From: Acidimicrobiales bacterium
GTDB taxonomy: Bacteria; Actinomycetota; Acidimicrobiia; Acidimicrobiales; Poriferisodalaceae
NCBI GenBank assembly: GCA_030749275.1
Contig: JASMKJ010000475.1
Location: 1-15,885, forward strand
Length of the DNA: 15,885 nt
Reading direction: 5' to 3'
A program made the translations under genes and the position numbers. A model generated the notes under the pieces. The model was not told the origin of the DNA, did no database searches, and was given only the letters and a program-made list of their open reading frames with translations. Below, one piece after another: positions 7,838 to 14,419 of this stretch (its first letter is position 1; every line of letters begins with the position of its first letter).

Positions 7838-7946
7838 CGGCAACTATTTTGATTTCCAACATCTCTTCAGGATAGGACTAGAGGTCGCCAATGGAATCGG
7901 TCCGGGCTGCGAGTCTCTTGATCCGCTACAGGTCTCCCTCTATCGC

Positions 7947-8504
7947 TCAGGGAGTTCGACCGCAGAAGGCCGCCAGTCGGTCGATTGCCGGAAGGTCATC
8001 TCCAACCGAAACTTCAGGACTGAAAGCGCCCGATTCACGTAGGTCGTCGTTGACGAACCCATGGGCGAAGGCCGCACCTGCGTCAAGGATCTCGGTTGGG
8101 GGATCAAAGTTCTGGCTGGTGGCCCGGGCCAGATCCCAGCAGTGGAGTAGCACGTCGAAACCAAGGACTTCGAGCAACACCGAGAGTGGGAGTTCGCCAA
8201 ATGGCATAGGGATCAACACATCGAAGTCGTCTGCTTCGTCGACAGCTGACCCAAAGGAGTCGATCGCGGCACGGAATGAGGCGGCATGGTCGTCGCCAAC
8301 CAGATCAGTCGGATTGCCGATTTCAAACTCCTCCCCCTTGATGGATGCAGCGAAGAGGTGTGCTCCCGTCGTGACGTGACCGAGGAGGTCCACAACCTTC
8401 CACTCACTGCAGGGCGTCGGAAGATCAAACTGGTCGCGTTCTGTCCCCTGGACTAACTCAGCGAGCATCTCGCCGCATGCCTTGACTCGTTCTTTGGCTT
8501 CCAT
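7947..8504 (-). CDS. TIGR03086 / DinB-like mycothiol-dependent maleylpyruvate isomerase N-terminal domain protein
   Basis: 185 residues forming one four-helix DinB-type metal-binding domain. Motifs: PTPCSEW at 29-35, LLGHVTTG with H43, HCWDLARAT at 121-129 and DRLAAFCGR at 175-183, all characteristic of TIGR03086 actinobacterial proteins. By analogy with the His/Glu/His metal site of maleylpyruvate isomerase, H43, D117 and H121 could bind a divalent metal. The fold is linked to mycothiol-dependent reactions, but most TIGR03086 members have no proven activity. The ATG at 8504 is supported by a strong ribosome site (GGGAGAG 5 bp upstream); an upstream GTG-initiated extension is not needed. It is the first gene left of the palindrome cluster and its leader contains another palindrome. 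Confidence 0.85.
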   Translation of the reverse strand: MEAKERVKACGEMLAELVQGTERDQFDLPTPCSEWKVVDLLGHVTTGAHLFAASIKGEEFEIGNPTDLVGDDHAASFRAAIDSFGSAVDEADDFDVLIPMPFGELPLSVLLEVLGFDVLLHCWDLARATSQNFDPPTEILDAGAAFAHGFVNDDLRESGAFSPEVSVGDDLPAIDRLAAFCGRTP

Positions 8505-8534
8505 ATGGTCTCTCCCAATGCCCCGTCTCTCGCT

Positions 8535-8547
8535 CGGGAACTTCCCG
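8535..8547. repeat. 13-bp palindrome in the leader of the TIGR03086 gene
   Basis: CGGGAA, one base, TTCCCG. It lies between the candidate -10 element (8579-8584, minus) and the ribosome site at about 8510-8516, where a repressor dimer or a leader hairpin could act on the minus-strand gene. Confidence 0.5.
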
Positions 8548-8578
8548 TCATCCGAGAACACCACTGGGACAGCTGAAC

Positions 8579-8584
8579 ACTATA
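8579..8584 (-). promoter_or_regulatory. candidate -10 element for the TIGR03086 gene
   Basis: Read on the minus strand this is TATAGT, five of six matches to TATAAT, about 75 bp before the start codon. No good -35 hexamer lies 16-18 bp upstream, so an activator or an alternative sigma factor would be needed if it is real. Confidence 0.3.
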
Positions 8585-8638
8585 ACCGAACGGCAAAGCC
8601 AGGTAACAGTGTCGCGACCGGCCCGAAGCTGCCACCAA

Positions 8639-8655
8639 AGGTCGGGACACGACCT
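8639..8655. repeat. inverted repeat, 6-bp arms with 5-bp spacer
   Basis: AGGTCG and CGACCT around GGACA. It is the leftmost, least perfect member of the palindrome cluster that continues to 8921. Confidence 0.5.
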
Positions 8656-8669
8656 GGTTTTCACTTGTT

Positions 8670-8687
8670 CTGGCGGAATTCCACCAG
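8670..8687. repeat. 18-bp near-palindrome with GGAATTCC core (copy 1)
   Basis: CTGG-C-GGAATTCC-A-CCAG, symmetric except for one base pair on each side. It shares the TGG-x-GGAATTCC-x-CCA type core with the copies at 8756 and 8859. Confidence 0.75.
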
Positions 8688-8714
8688 CCAACACATAGAG
8701 CACACAACTGCTTG

Positions 8715-8737
8715 CTCGTTACTAATTTAGTAACGAG
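8715..8737. repeat. 23-bp palindrome, 11-bp arms
   Basis: Arms CTCGTTACTAA and TTAGTAACGAG around a single T. Perfect symmetry. The TTAGT/ACTAA pentamers recur in opposite order in the palindrome at 8902. Confidence 0.8.
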
Positions 8738-8755
8738 TTCAGCCAAGATCACATG

Positions 8756-8771
8756 TCGTGGAATTCCACGA
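8756..8771. repeat. 16-bp perfect palindrome with GGAATTCC core (copy 2)
   Basis: TCGTGGAATTCCACGA, perfect. The central 14 bp (CGTGGAATTCCACG) are identical to those of copy 3 at 8859. Confidence 0.8.
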
Positions 8772-8804
8772 AATATCCCCAAGAAAGCTCTGCCACGACC
8801 CGAC

Positions 8805-8830
8805 TCATCCGTGTAGATCTACACGGATGA
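8805..8830. repeat. 26-bp perfect palindrome
   Basis: Two 13-bp arms, TCATCCGTGTAGA and its exact complement, with no spacer. It is the longest element of the cluster and has no sequence relation to the GGAATTCC copies. Confidence 0.85.
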
Positions 8831-8858
8831 AAGGCCGGCAAGATCCTATTTTATTCAT

Positions 8859-8878
8859 TTCCGTGGAATTCCACGGAA
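8859..8878. repeat. 20-bp perfect palindrome with GGAATTCC core (copy 3)
   Basis: TTCCGTGGAATTCCACGGAA, perfect, sharing CGTGGAATTCCACG with copy 2. Confidence 0.85.
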
Positions 8879-8901
8879 TTGACCTGCCGAATCAGTAAGA
8901 C

Positions 8902-8921
8902 GTACTTAGTTAACTAAGTAC
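8902..8921. repeat. 20-bp perfect palindrome
   Basis: GTACTTAGTTAACTAAGTAC, perfect, with a GTTAAC centre. Confidence 0.85.
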
Positions 8922-8937
8922 CAGAGCGTGGTAGCGA

Positions 8938-8952
8938 TAGGGGGTGCCCCTA
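8938..8952. repeat. hairpin with 6-bp arms and 3-base loop
   Basis: TAGGGG, GTG, CCCCTA. It lies just beyond the T-tract of the tRNA-Ala terminator on the minus strand and may back up termination. Confidence 0.5.
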
Positions 8953-8953
8953 A

Positions 8954-8991
8954 ACCAAAAACACAACCCCCTGTCTCGTTAGAGGGTTGTG
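8954..8991 (-). terminator. intrinsic terminator of tRNA-Ala
   Basis: On the minus strand CACAACCC (8991-8984) pairs perfectly with GGGTTGTG (8969-8962), extended inside by two more pairs after one mismatch around an 8-base loop, and is followed at once by TTTTTGGTTT. It starts about 30 bases after the tRNA-Ala 3' end. Stem, spacing and T-tract all fit a Rho-independent terminator. Confidence 0.85.
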
Positions 8992-9021
8992 GTTAAAGCC
9001 TGTTTCCAGGGGTTTTATTTG

Positions 9022-9095
9022 TGGAGCTGATCGGACTCGAACCGACGACCCCCTGCTTGCAAAGCAGGTGCTCTAGCCAACTGAGCTACAGCCCC
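9022..9095 (-). tRNA. tRNA-Ala (anticodon TGC)
   Basis: 74 nt read on the minus strand. The acceptor stem GGGGCTG pairs with CAGCTCC (one G-U), the D arm contains GCTCAGTTGGCTAGAGC, the anticodon stem-loop is CCTGC-TTTGCAA-GCAGG giving TGC, and the T arm has TTCGAGT. Discriminator A at 9022; the 3' CCA is not encoded. In many Actinobacteria it sits directly beside tRNA-Ile after gyrA; here it lies 5.2 kb away. Confidence 0.97.
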
Positions 9096-9207
9096 AACGA
9101 ATACCTGAGGGTACCGAAGGAATGCTGGACCGCGAGTTAAGCAAACAAATGAATTTGCGGGCATGATCAAGGGAAGAACTTTCTATGTGAATCCATAATT
9201 CCTTTGA

Positions 9208-9213
9208 GGAGGA
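9208..9213 (+). promoter_or_regulatory. strong ribosome binding site of the LLM oxidoreductase
   Basis: GAGGAGG runs over about 9206-9212, 7 bp before the ATG at 9220, which fixes the start. It is one of the strongest Shine-Dalgarno sites in the window. Confidence 0.8.
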
Positions 9214-9219
9214 ACCCCA

Positions 9220-10122
9220 ATGACTATGCCTGCGATTTCTTTAGCCGCAGTAACTGGCCGTCGCCAACAAACTCTCGAGGTAGCTGCTGAGATTGAGCGT
9301 CGAGGCTTCACTGGTATTTTTTGTCCATCGATGGGTGACTGCGTTGCTCTTTGCCAGGCCATTGGTTCTGTGACCAATGAAATTATTTTCGGTACCTCAG
9401 TCCAACCCATCTATTTCCGTAACCCTGAGGATTTGGCGGCTACCGCGGCGTTCATTCATGAAATCAGCAACGGGCGCTTTCGATTGGGGATCGGCGTCAC
9501 CCACGGACCTGTCCACCAACGTCTAGGGATTACACCAGGTAAACCACTTGCCGATATCCGCGATTATGTAGCTGCAATGGAACAGGCCGCTTCTCGCCAG
9601 GGTGAGCTCCCTCCAATTGTGTTGGCTACTCTTCGGAGAAAAATGGTGGACTTATCAGTAGAAATCAGCGCAGGAGCAGTGTGGGCCAACGCAAGCCGAA
9701 ACGATTTCAACAACTCTGTTGCCGACATACCTGAAGATGTTCAGGACAGCGACTTTTTCATCGGAAACATGATCCCCACCGTTATCGACCCCGACAGAGA
9801 AGCGGGAGCCGCCAGAAATAGGAAAACCCTTCAGGGATATGTCGCCCTTCCCAATTATCGCAACTACTGGAAACAAGCAGGCTACGTAGAAGAAATGGAA
9901 GGGATTGAAGCGGCTCTCGAAGAGGGAGACCGTGACCGCGTTTCGACTTGTATGACGGACGCCTGGTTATCAAACGCGACACTTTACGGATCTCAAGATG
10001 AAGTTCGAGAAGGTGTTGAAGAGTGGGTGGACCAAGGGTGCAAGACACCTATTTTGGTGCCGTCGAGTACTAGCGGCGGTCAAATGCACGCAATTCAGGA
10101 GCTCTTCGATTGTTTTGCATGA
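9220..10122 (+). CDS. LLM-class flavin-dependent oxidoreductase (luciferase-like TIM barrel)
   Basis: 300 residues with the bacterial luciferase-like fold. Seen: an N-terminal strand-helix unit (ISLAAVTGRR, then GFTGIFCPS at 29-37), the strand IIFGTSVQPIYFRNP at 55-69, ALA/TAAFIHEISNGRF in the next helix, and GRFRLGIGVTHGP at 85-97, which matches the phosphate-binding GRFxLGxG signature. The C-terminal part contains LYGSQDEVREGVEEWVDQG, the usual end of LLM proteins. In Actinobacteria such proteins often use F420 rather than FMN; which one is used here cannot be told from sequence alone. A strong ribosome site precedes it. It is followed 21 bp later by the dehydratase gene, so the two are probably co-transcribed. 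Substrate unknown. Confidence 0.85.
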   Translation: MTMPAISLAAVTGRRQQTLEVAAEIERRGFTGIFCPSMGDCVALCQAIGSVTNEIIFGTSVQPIYFRNPEDLAATAAFIHEISNGRFRLGIGVTHGPVHQRLGITPGKPLADIRDYVAAMEQAASRQGELPPIVLATLRRKMVDLSVEISAGAVWANASRNDFNNSVADIPEDVQDSDFFIGNMIPTVIDPDREAGAARNRKTLQGYVALPNYRNYWKQAGYVEEMEGIEAALEEGDRDRVSTCMTDAWLSNATLYGSQDEVREGVEEWVDQGCKTPILVPSSTSGGQMHAIQELFDCFA

Positions 10123-10143
10123 AGCCTCTACCCTGAGAACCAC

Positions 10144-11109
10144 GTGTTCCCTGAAATTGATCTCGACGCAGCAATGGCCCGGCTTCGTGGCGTCGCCACC
10201 CAGACACCGGTATTGAGATCGCGACTCCTTGACGAACGACTCGGAGTCGAAGTGCATTTGAAGGCCGAACATCTCCAAAAAACAGGCGCATTCAAATTCC
10301 GGGGAGCTTTCAACGCTATTGCGGCACTTCCCGAACCCGTGCGTGGGAGAGGAATCGTTTCATTCTCGTCCGGCAACCATGCACAAGCTGTGGCTCGGGC
10401 CGCCCAGTTGTTCGAGGTCCCGGCAGTAATTGTTATGCCCCACGATGCCCCAGCTTCTAAACGTTCCGCTACAGAGAGTTACGGGGCCGAGATCGTTTTT
10501 TATGATCGTTACACCCAAAGTCGAGAAGCCGTCGCTGCGGAAATTCGTGACCAACGAGATCTCACCCTTATCCCCCCTTTCGACCACCCTGATGTAATCG
10601 CCGGCCAATCAACGTGCGTTCAAGAGTTTCTCGAACAATCCGGGTCTTTCGATCAGTTGATCGTTTCTGTCGGGGGAGGCGGTTTGATCTCCGGTAGCGC
10701 TCTTGCAGCACACCAAGAACTTCCTGATTGTCGGGTCGTGGGTGTCGAACCCGAGTCCGGCAACGACGTCCAACTGTCCCTTCAACAAGGCCGAATCGTT
10801 GAAATTGAAGTACCTGACACGATCGCAGACGGACAACAGACGACGTCTCCGGGACAGCACACTTTCAAGGTGATGCAACAACATGTTGCGGAAGTTGTCA
10901 CAGTAAACGACTCTCAGATCATCGATGCCATGGATTGGTTGTTTCGCTACCAAAAGCAGGTGGTTGAACCTAGCGGCGCCTGCGCTTTAGCTGCCCTGTT
11001 GACTGGTCAAGTACGGCCTGTCGGAACTCGGGTGGGAGTGATTCTGTCTGGCGGAAACATTTCACCCGAAAGGTTTATCGAATTACTGAAGTCGCGAGAC
11101 GAACACTGA
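10144..11109 (+). CDS. PLP-dependent threonine/serine dehydratase (fold type II), no regulatory domain
   Basis: 321 residues. Deaminates threonine to 2-oxobutanoate or serine to pyruvate, or racemises serine; the family does not separate these by motif alone. Seen: the PLP lysine K51 in GAFKFRGA, the substrate loop SSGNHAQ at 75-81, the phosphate-binding glycine loop GGGGLISG at 177-184, and SGGN at 302-305. There is no C-terminal ACT-like domain, so it resembles the catabolic TdcB/serine racemase group rather than isoleucine-inhibited IlvA. The start is a GTG at 10144; no ATG upstream, and MARLRG at residue 11 is the alternative. It ends 7 bp from the stop of the opposing glycosyltransferase-type gene, with no room for a separate terminator. 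Confidence 0.9.
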   Translation: MFPEIDLDAAMARLRGVATQTPVLRSRLLDERLGVEVHLKAEHLQKTGAFKFRGAFNAIAALPEPVRGRGIVSFSSGNHAQAVARAAQLFEVPAVIVMPHDAPASKRSATESYGAEIVFYDRYTQSREAVAAEIRDQRDLTLIPPFDHPDVIAGQSTCVQEFLEQSGSFDQLIVSVGGGGLISGSALAAHQELPDCRVVGVEPESGNDVQLSLQQGRIVEIEVPDTIADGQQTTSPGQHTFKVMQQHVAEVVTVNDSQIIDAMDWLFRYQKQVVEPSGACALAALLTGQVRPVGTRVGVILSGGNISPERFIELLKSRDEH

Positions 11110-11116
11110 ACGACAA

Positions 11117-12133
11117 CTAGCTTGCCTTGCTGAGCGATTTTGTCTGACTGCGGTATTGAACTTCTTCGTTTCGATCAATTTCAGGCTCAATTACCCACGG
11201 TTCTAAGAAGGAGCGCCACCGCTGCGCCCATGTATGTTCGGCGGTTACCCGTGACCAAGCACCCTCTCCGACTTTACGTGCTTCTTTTTTGTCAGCGACG
11301 AGTAACGGAACCAAGTGCGGAAGGTCGTTCATTGACTCATACACAAAAATTTCATCCCCGGGAGTGAAAACGTGCTTCACGGCGGGCCGAGCCTGTACCA
11401 GGGAAGGCGTCCCCACTACTGCAGCCTCATACACACTGCTCGTAAGGCCCAGCTCCCAGTGCGAAAGACGAATCGCCGACTGATGGGAAAGCGATGTCTC
11501 TAACTCGACCAAAAGATTAACTCCCGCAAACAGAGAGGCCCGATCTGGCAGTGGCAGAGGCTCAATAATCCCAACATCGAGTGGCAACCCAACCCAGCCA
11601 GTTCCCATAATCATCACATTGTCAAGTTGATCGAGTCTGGCTACGACATCAACATTGGTGGGGTCGGCGTCCCCTAGCAGGAGCACTCCTGCACGACTTG
11701 ATGGGACAAAGTCCATTAATGCCGGCGGATGAACCGCCGGTTCAATTACCGATAGTCGAAAAGTCCCCAAAGAGGAGTATCGCTCGAAGGTGTCTCGATC
11801 CGGGACTGTTACCAGGTCGTACTCGCGAAGGTCGTCAGCCAATTCGCTGAGATCTGTCGATCCGTTCGGCTCGGTCGGACCTGTGTGCACGCAGACCGCC
11901 ACGGTTCCCGCAGCCGCGGTTAATGAGCGAATTTCACATCTGTCGGGGGTCCCCGCGGAAGGGATCACTGCAAGTATCTCTGGGGAATAGCGATCAAGCC
12001 CCCACTGGATCGCAGCCCTCGTTGGCGCAACGGCGACGACCTCATGCCCTAGAAATCTCAATGGATCGGCGACTTGTAACCGCAGAGGTGAATCGATGGC
12101 ATCTACTCCATGGCCACTTACAACTATTCGCAT
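11117..12133 (-). CDS. GT-B / CgeB-like glycosyltransferase family protein
   Basis: 338 residues with a two-domain GT-B look. An N-terminal Rossmann-like half starts MRIVVSGHG and has ADPLRFLGHEVVAVAP near 22-37. The C-terminal half has the strand LLLGDADPTN at 151-160 and the nucleotide-sugar segment LTSSVYEAAVVGTPSLVQ at 230-247, followed by VFTPGDEIFVYESMNDL and the EHTWAQRW helix at 299-306, which is the typical end of CgeB/GT1-like proteins. Donor and acceptor cannot be predicted. No membrane segments. It starts 21 bp after the end of lgt, in the same direction, so both are likely one transcript; a link to lipoprotein or envelope glycosylation is only suggested by this. Confidence 0.7.
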   Translation of the reverse strand: MRIVVSGHGVDAIDSPLRLQVADPLRFLGHEVVAVAPTRAAIQWGLDRYSPEILAVIPSAGTPDRCEIRSLTAAAGTVAVCVHTGPTEPNGSTDLSELADDLREYDLVTVPDRDTFERYSSLGTFRLSVIEPAVHPPALMDFVPSSRAGVLLLGDADPTNVDVVARLDQLDNVMIMGTGWVGLPLDVGIIEPLPLPDRASLFAGVNLLVELETSLSHQSAIRLSHWELGLTSSVYEAAVVGTPSLVQARPAVKHVFTPGDEIFVYESMNDLPHLVPLLVADKKEARKVGEGAWSRVTAEHTWAQRWRSFLEPWVIEPEIDRNEEVQYRSQTKSLSKAS

Positions 12134-12154
12134 TGTGGAAGGTATCCCTATGAG

Positions 12155-13018
12155 TCAGGCTGATCGGTCCCCTTCAGGGCCTCCTGCTTCAGTGTGGAAC
12201 ACTTTCGGGTGGTTTTCGATGACCTTTGGAGGTTCATTTCGAAGACCTCTCATTACGACGAACACAGCAACAACCAAAACAACTAGTGACGTCCACACAT
12301 TGACTCTCGTACCAAACAATTCTGTGGCCTTGTCAATCCGAAGTAGTTCTATCCAGAGCCTCCCTACTGTGTAACCAGCCACATAAACAGCCCAGCTGTA
12401 GCCCTTCTTCAGATTTGGGAACAATCTGGGGACCGCTAATGCGACAAAGCCCGCTACCCCGAGATTCCAAATTGCTTCATAGAGAAAAGTCGGGTGAAAG
12501 GTTTCAGAGTCGAGGTAACCCAAAGGGCGTTTGTGGACATCTATCTCGAGACCCCAAGGCAACTCTGTGGGTCGACCGAATAGTTCTTGGTTGAACCAGT
12601 TCCCAACTCTTCCGACTGCTTGGGCAACAGGAATTCCTACCGCGGTGGCATCAAAAACTGCTGGAACGTCGCCCCCGTCACGTTGCACTGACCACCAGGC
12701 AACTAACGCGCCTCCAGCCACGGCTCCCCATATTCCGAGGCCTCCTTTCCATAATTGCGGAATTTCAAGCCAGTTGTCTCGAAAGCGGTTGAAGTCCGTA
12801 GCTACGTGGTACAACCGGGCCCCAACGATTCCAGCAGGGATCGCCCATGTAGCCATCCGATGAACGACGGAAGGATCACCTCCCGACGCTTCATAGCGGC
12901 GACCGCTTATCCACACCGCCAATAAGGCACCTAACGCGATCATCAGACCATACGCTCTCAGCTCCAGGGCGCCTACCTGTATTGAATTCGTAGACGGGCT
13001 AGGGATCACAGCAAACAT
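12155..13018 (-). CDS. lgt: prolipoprotein diacylglyceryl transferase
   Basis: Transfers diacylglycerol from phosphatidylglycerol to the lipobox cysteine of prolipoproteins, the first step of lipoprotein maturation, at the cytoplasmic membrane. 287 residues with several membrane helices (about 17-37, 57-75, 95-112, 125-140, 180-200, 208-225, 238-256). The Lgt signature GRVGNWFNQELFGRPT lies at 136-151 and HPTFLYE at 175-181; R137 matches the essential arginine of the signature, and R220 lies in GRLWIELLR. The position of E. coli H103 is W97 (GLGIWGAVAGG), as in other actinobacterial enzymes. ATG at 13018 is preferred because GGAG lies 7 bp upstream and the protein then begins MFAVIPSPS; the ATG at 13030 adds four residues. 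Normal length. Confidence 0.96.
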   Translation of the reverse strand: MFAVIPSPSTNSIQVGALELRAYGLMIALGALLAVWISGRRYEASGGDPSVVHRMATWAIPAGIVGARLYHVATDFNRFRDNWLEIPQLWKGGLGIWGAVAGGALVAWWSVQRDGGDVPAVFDATAVGIPVAQAVGRVGNWFNQELFGRPTELPWGLEIDVHKRPLGYLDSETFHPTFLYEAIWNLGVAGFVALAVPRLFPNLKKGYSWAVYVAGYTVGRLWIELLRIDKATELFGTRVNVWTSLVVLVVAVFVVMRGLRNEPPKVIENHPKVFHTEAGGPEGDRSA

Positions 13019-13113
13019 GATGGTCTCCATCTACGCCGAGGATATAAGCAGTTCAGCTAATTCTGAGATGTCAGGCGACTCGGGCCAACAACACCGCTGC
13101 GCCCATTGGAGCA
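13019..13113 (-). other. short gap before lgt, no clear element
   Basis: 95 bp between the saccharopine-dehydrogenase-like gene and lgt. TATCCT about 25 bp before the lgt start could be a -10 element, but no matching -35 is visible. No terminator seen. Confidence 0.2.
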
Positions 13114-14103
13114 TTACGTTGCCGAAATTCCTTCGTAAACCGCTGCGGTAATTCCCCGCATTTCTAGTTCTTGAAGCCAAGGAACAGGGTCGTCCAGCAT
13201 TCCCAAACTCCACGCGCCATGCGGTAATGCCTCTTGGAGTAACCATTCCGCAGAAATAGATGCCAGAGCCCCGGCTACCGCGGATGGATAGTCAATCGCT
13301 CCGATGACATCGGTTATTTGGTCACCGTTGAGAACACCACGAATTTCTACACGGATCGCTCCGGGCCCTCCATCGTTATGAGGCCGTCTAAGCATTGGAA
13401 GCCATGCCGTGAAACGATCTCTTCGGGTTGCGGACACTTTGGCCGTAATCCGATCGGTCTCCGGGAAACTTGCTGCCAGTAGCAACGGCTCGGGAAGCCT
13501 GGCCCTATAGCAATCTCTAGCTCCTAGTGGATCAGGAAACCACACCAACTCTCTACCGGTCCCACCGGAACGCTTTACCCAGTCACCGTTGCGCCATTCG
13601 ACAGCATCTTTGGTCCGTGCTCGATGAAGTTGTCGTTGACATGCTGGTCCGCCGGTGCCCATTCGAGCAACGTGAACTTCTTCTACGTGATCGAATCGCT
13701 GCCCACAGTGTCGCGCCAGAAGACAACTCATACCTGGAGAAAATGCTGCGCCGACGATAACAGCGCGCTCTGCTTTGGTGGCTACCGCGTCGAGATCCAG
13801 TAGGCCTTGGACGTCGCCCACCGCATCTGAAATAGACACCACGTGTGATCCATTGCCGAGGGCTTCTTCTGCGAGCTCCGCATGTCCGCCGCTTGGTTGA
13901 GTCAACACCGTAATTTCGGCTGCCGGAAGGGGACCCGGCGCAATCACATCGACATCAATATCGATCAGCTGCCTCACGAAGCCGTGAAGTCGTTGAGGCC
14001 GTCGAGCACCAAGGATTAAACGATCAACCAATCCCGAAGCTGTTAGTTGTCGCGCGACGCGTCTACCAACAACCCCACAACCAATAACGGCGACTGTTGG
14101 CAC
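13114..14103 (-). CDS. saccharopine-dehydrogenase-like NAD(P)-binding protein
   Basis: 329 residues from GTG at 14103. The Rossmann motif GCGVVG (8-13) follows directly on the first strand VPTVAVIG, then a basic segment after strand 2 (GARRPQRL), ISDAVGDV at 91-98 and FSPGMSCLLA at 121-130, the layout of saccharopine dehydrogenase / homospermidine-synthase-like folds. The middle block GTGGPACQRQLHRA at 149-162 and ELVWFPDPLGARDCYRA at 185-201 look specific to this actinobacterial group. Function unknown; oxidoreductase on an amino-acid-like substrate is the family guess. Start choice is uncertain: GTG at 14163 or 14160 has a ribosome site (AAGAGG) but would add a 20-residue low-complexity tail lying wholly over the small ORF at 14105-14242. 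GTG at 14103 sits one base after that ORF's TGA, allowing coupled translation. Confidence 0.75.
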   Translation of the reverse strand: MPTVAVIGCGVVGRRVARQLTASGLVDRLILGARRPQRLHGFVRQLIDIDVDVIAPGPLPAAEITVLTQPSGGHAELAEEALGNGSHVVSISDAVGDVQGLLDLDAVATKAERAVIVGAAFSPGMSCLLARHCGQRFDHVEEVHVARMGTGGPACQRQLHRARTKDAVEWRNGDWVKRSGGTGRELVWFPDPLGARDCYRARLPEPLLLAASFPETDRITAKVSATRRDRFTAWLPMLRRPHNDGGPGAIRVEIRGVLNGDQITDVIGAIDYPSAVAGALASISAEWLLQEALPHGAWSLGMLDDPVPWLQELEMRGITAAVYEGISAT

Positions 14104-14104
14104 T

Positions 14105-14242
14105 TCAGCGAAAATCCGGTCCGGTGAGTTGTCTCCACTTCCCTTGGCGGGGCGGGACACCACCTGAACCTCTTAGTCGTAAAATCGCGGCGACAAGGGT
14201 TCCTACCCCCATCGCCAGAATTGCTCGGCGTAGTGTTTTCAC
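14105..14242 (-). CDS. DLW-39-like small membrane protein (45 residues)
   Basis: A GTG at 14242 with an excellent ribosome site (GGAGG, 6 bp upstream) opens a 45-codon frame ending at TGA 14107-14105. The peptide begins MKTLRRAIL, has one hydrophobic helix at about 7-21, then a short basic and glycine/proline tail with a single tryptophan (KWRQLTGPDFR). Helix, tail and place, directly after tRNA-Ile downstream of gyrA and DUF3566, match the actinobacterial DLW-39 family of about 39-residue proteins, although the DLW triplet itself is not present. Family function is unknown. It overlaps the longest frame of the next gene in another phase. Confidence 0.6.
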   Translation of the reverse strand: MKTLRRAILAMGVGTLVAAILRLRGSGGVPPRQGKWRQLTGPDFR

Positions 14243-14300
14243 AACTACCTCCGCTTAAAATTTGTCTCACTGGCTCCCGTGAGATGAATCGTCCGAAACG

Positions 14301-14374
<74 letters not shown>

Positions 14375-14387
14375 GAACGAGTGTCCG

Positions 14388-14417
14388 ATGGTAGCGGGGC
14401 TAACTATGTGTAGCCAA
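14388..14417 (-). promoter_or_regulatory. candidate promoter of tRNA-Ile
   Basis: On the minus strand TTGGCT (14417-14412) and TACCAT (14393-14388) are separated by 18 bp, and the -10 ends 13 bp before the mature 5' end. Each hexamer matches 4 of 6 consensus bases. tRNA-Ala has a similar TACCCT 12 bp before its 5' end and the same TCGTT just before the mature tRNA. Confidence 0.4.
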
Positions 14418-14419
14418 CG

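Larger units (their letters stand above)
8639..8952. repeat. cluster of long palindromes, no gene
   Basis: About 310 bp with no supportable ORF but at least eight symmetric elements. Six are 16-26 bp long with no spacer or a single central base, which suits dimeric DNA-binding proteins or cruciform extrusion better than RNA hairpins with open loops. Elements centred at 8678.5, 8763.5 and 8868.5 share a GGAATTCC core and alternate with three unrelated palindromes centred at 8726, 8817.5 and 8911.5. Centres of the shared-core elements are 85 and 105 bp apart, close to 8 and 10 helical turns. The region is upstream of the TIGR03086 gene and downstream of tRNA-Ala and its terminator. No T-tracts follow the elements, so they are not tandem terminators. 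Function unknown. Confidence 0.85.

Noticed and set aside
8453..8782. 109-codon open frame on the minus strand across the palindromes
   Set aside because: It overlaps the real TIGR03086 gene in another frame, has no domain resemblance, and its composition looks like translated intergenic DNA.
8639..8952. CRISPR array or integron attC interpretation of the repeats
   Set aside because: The repeats are different palindromes with irregular spacing, without identical direct repeats, spacers, or attC-type R'/R'' boxes; no cas or integrase gene is present.
3539..11710. Shared 13-base word CTTGATGGGACAA near 3539 and 11698
   Set aside because: Both copies lie in coding regions and both encode Val-Pro-Ser-Ser; chance sharing through codon use is sufficient.
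12907..12915. Perfect DnaA-box sequence TTATCCACA
   Set aside because: It is single, lies inside the conserved lgt coding region, and no further boxes or AT-rich unwinding region are nearby, so it is not evidence for an origin.
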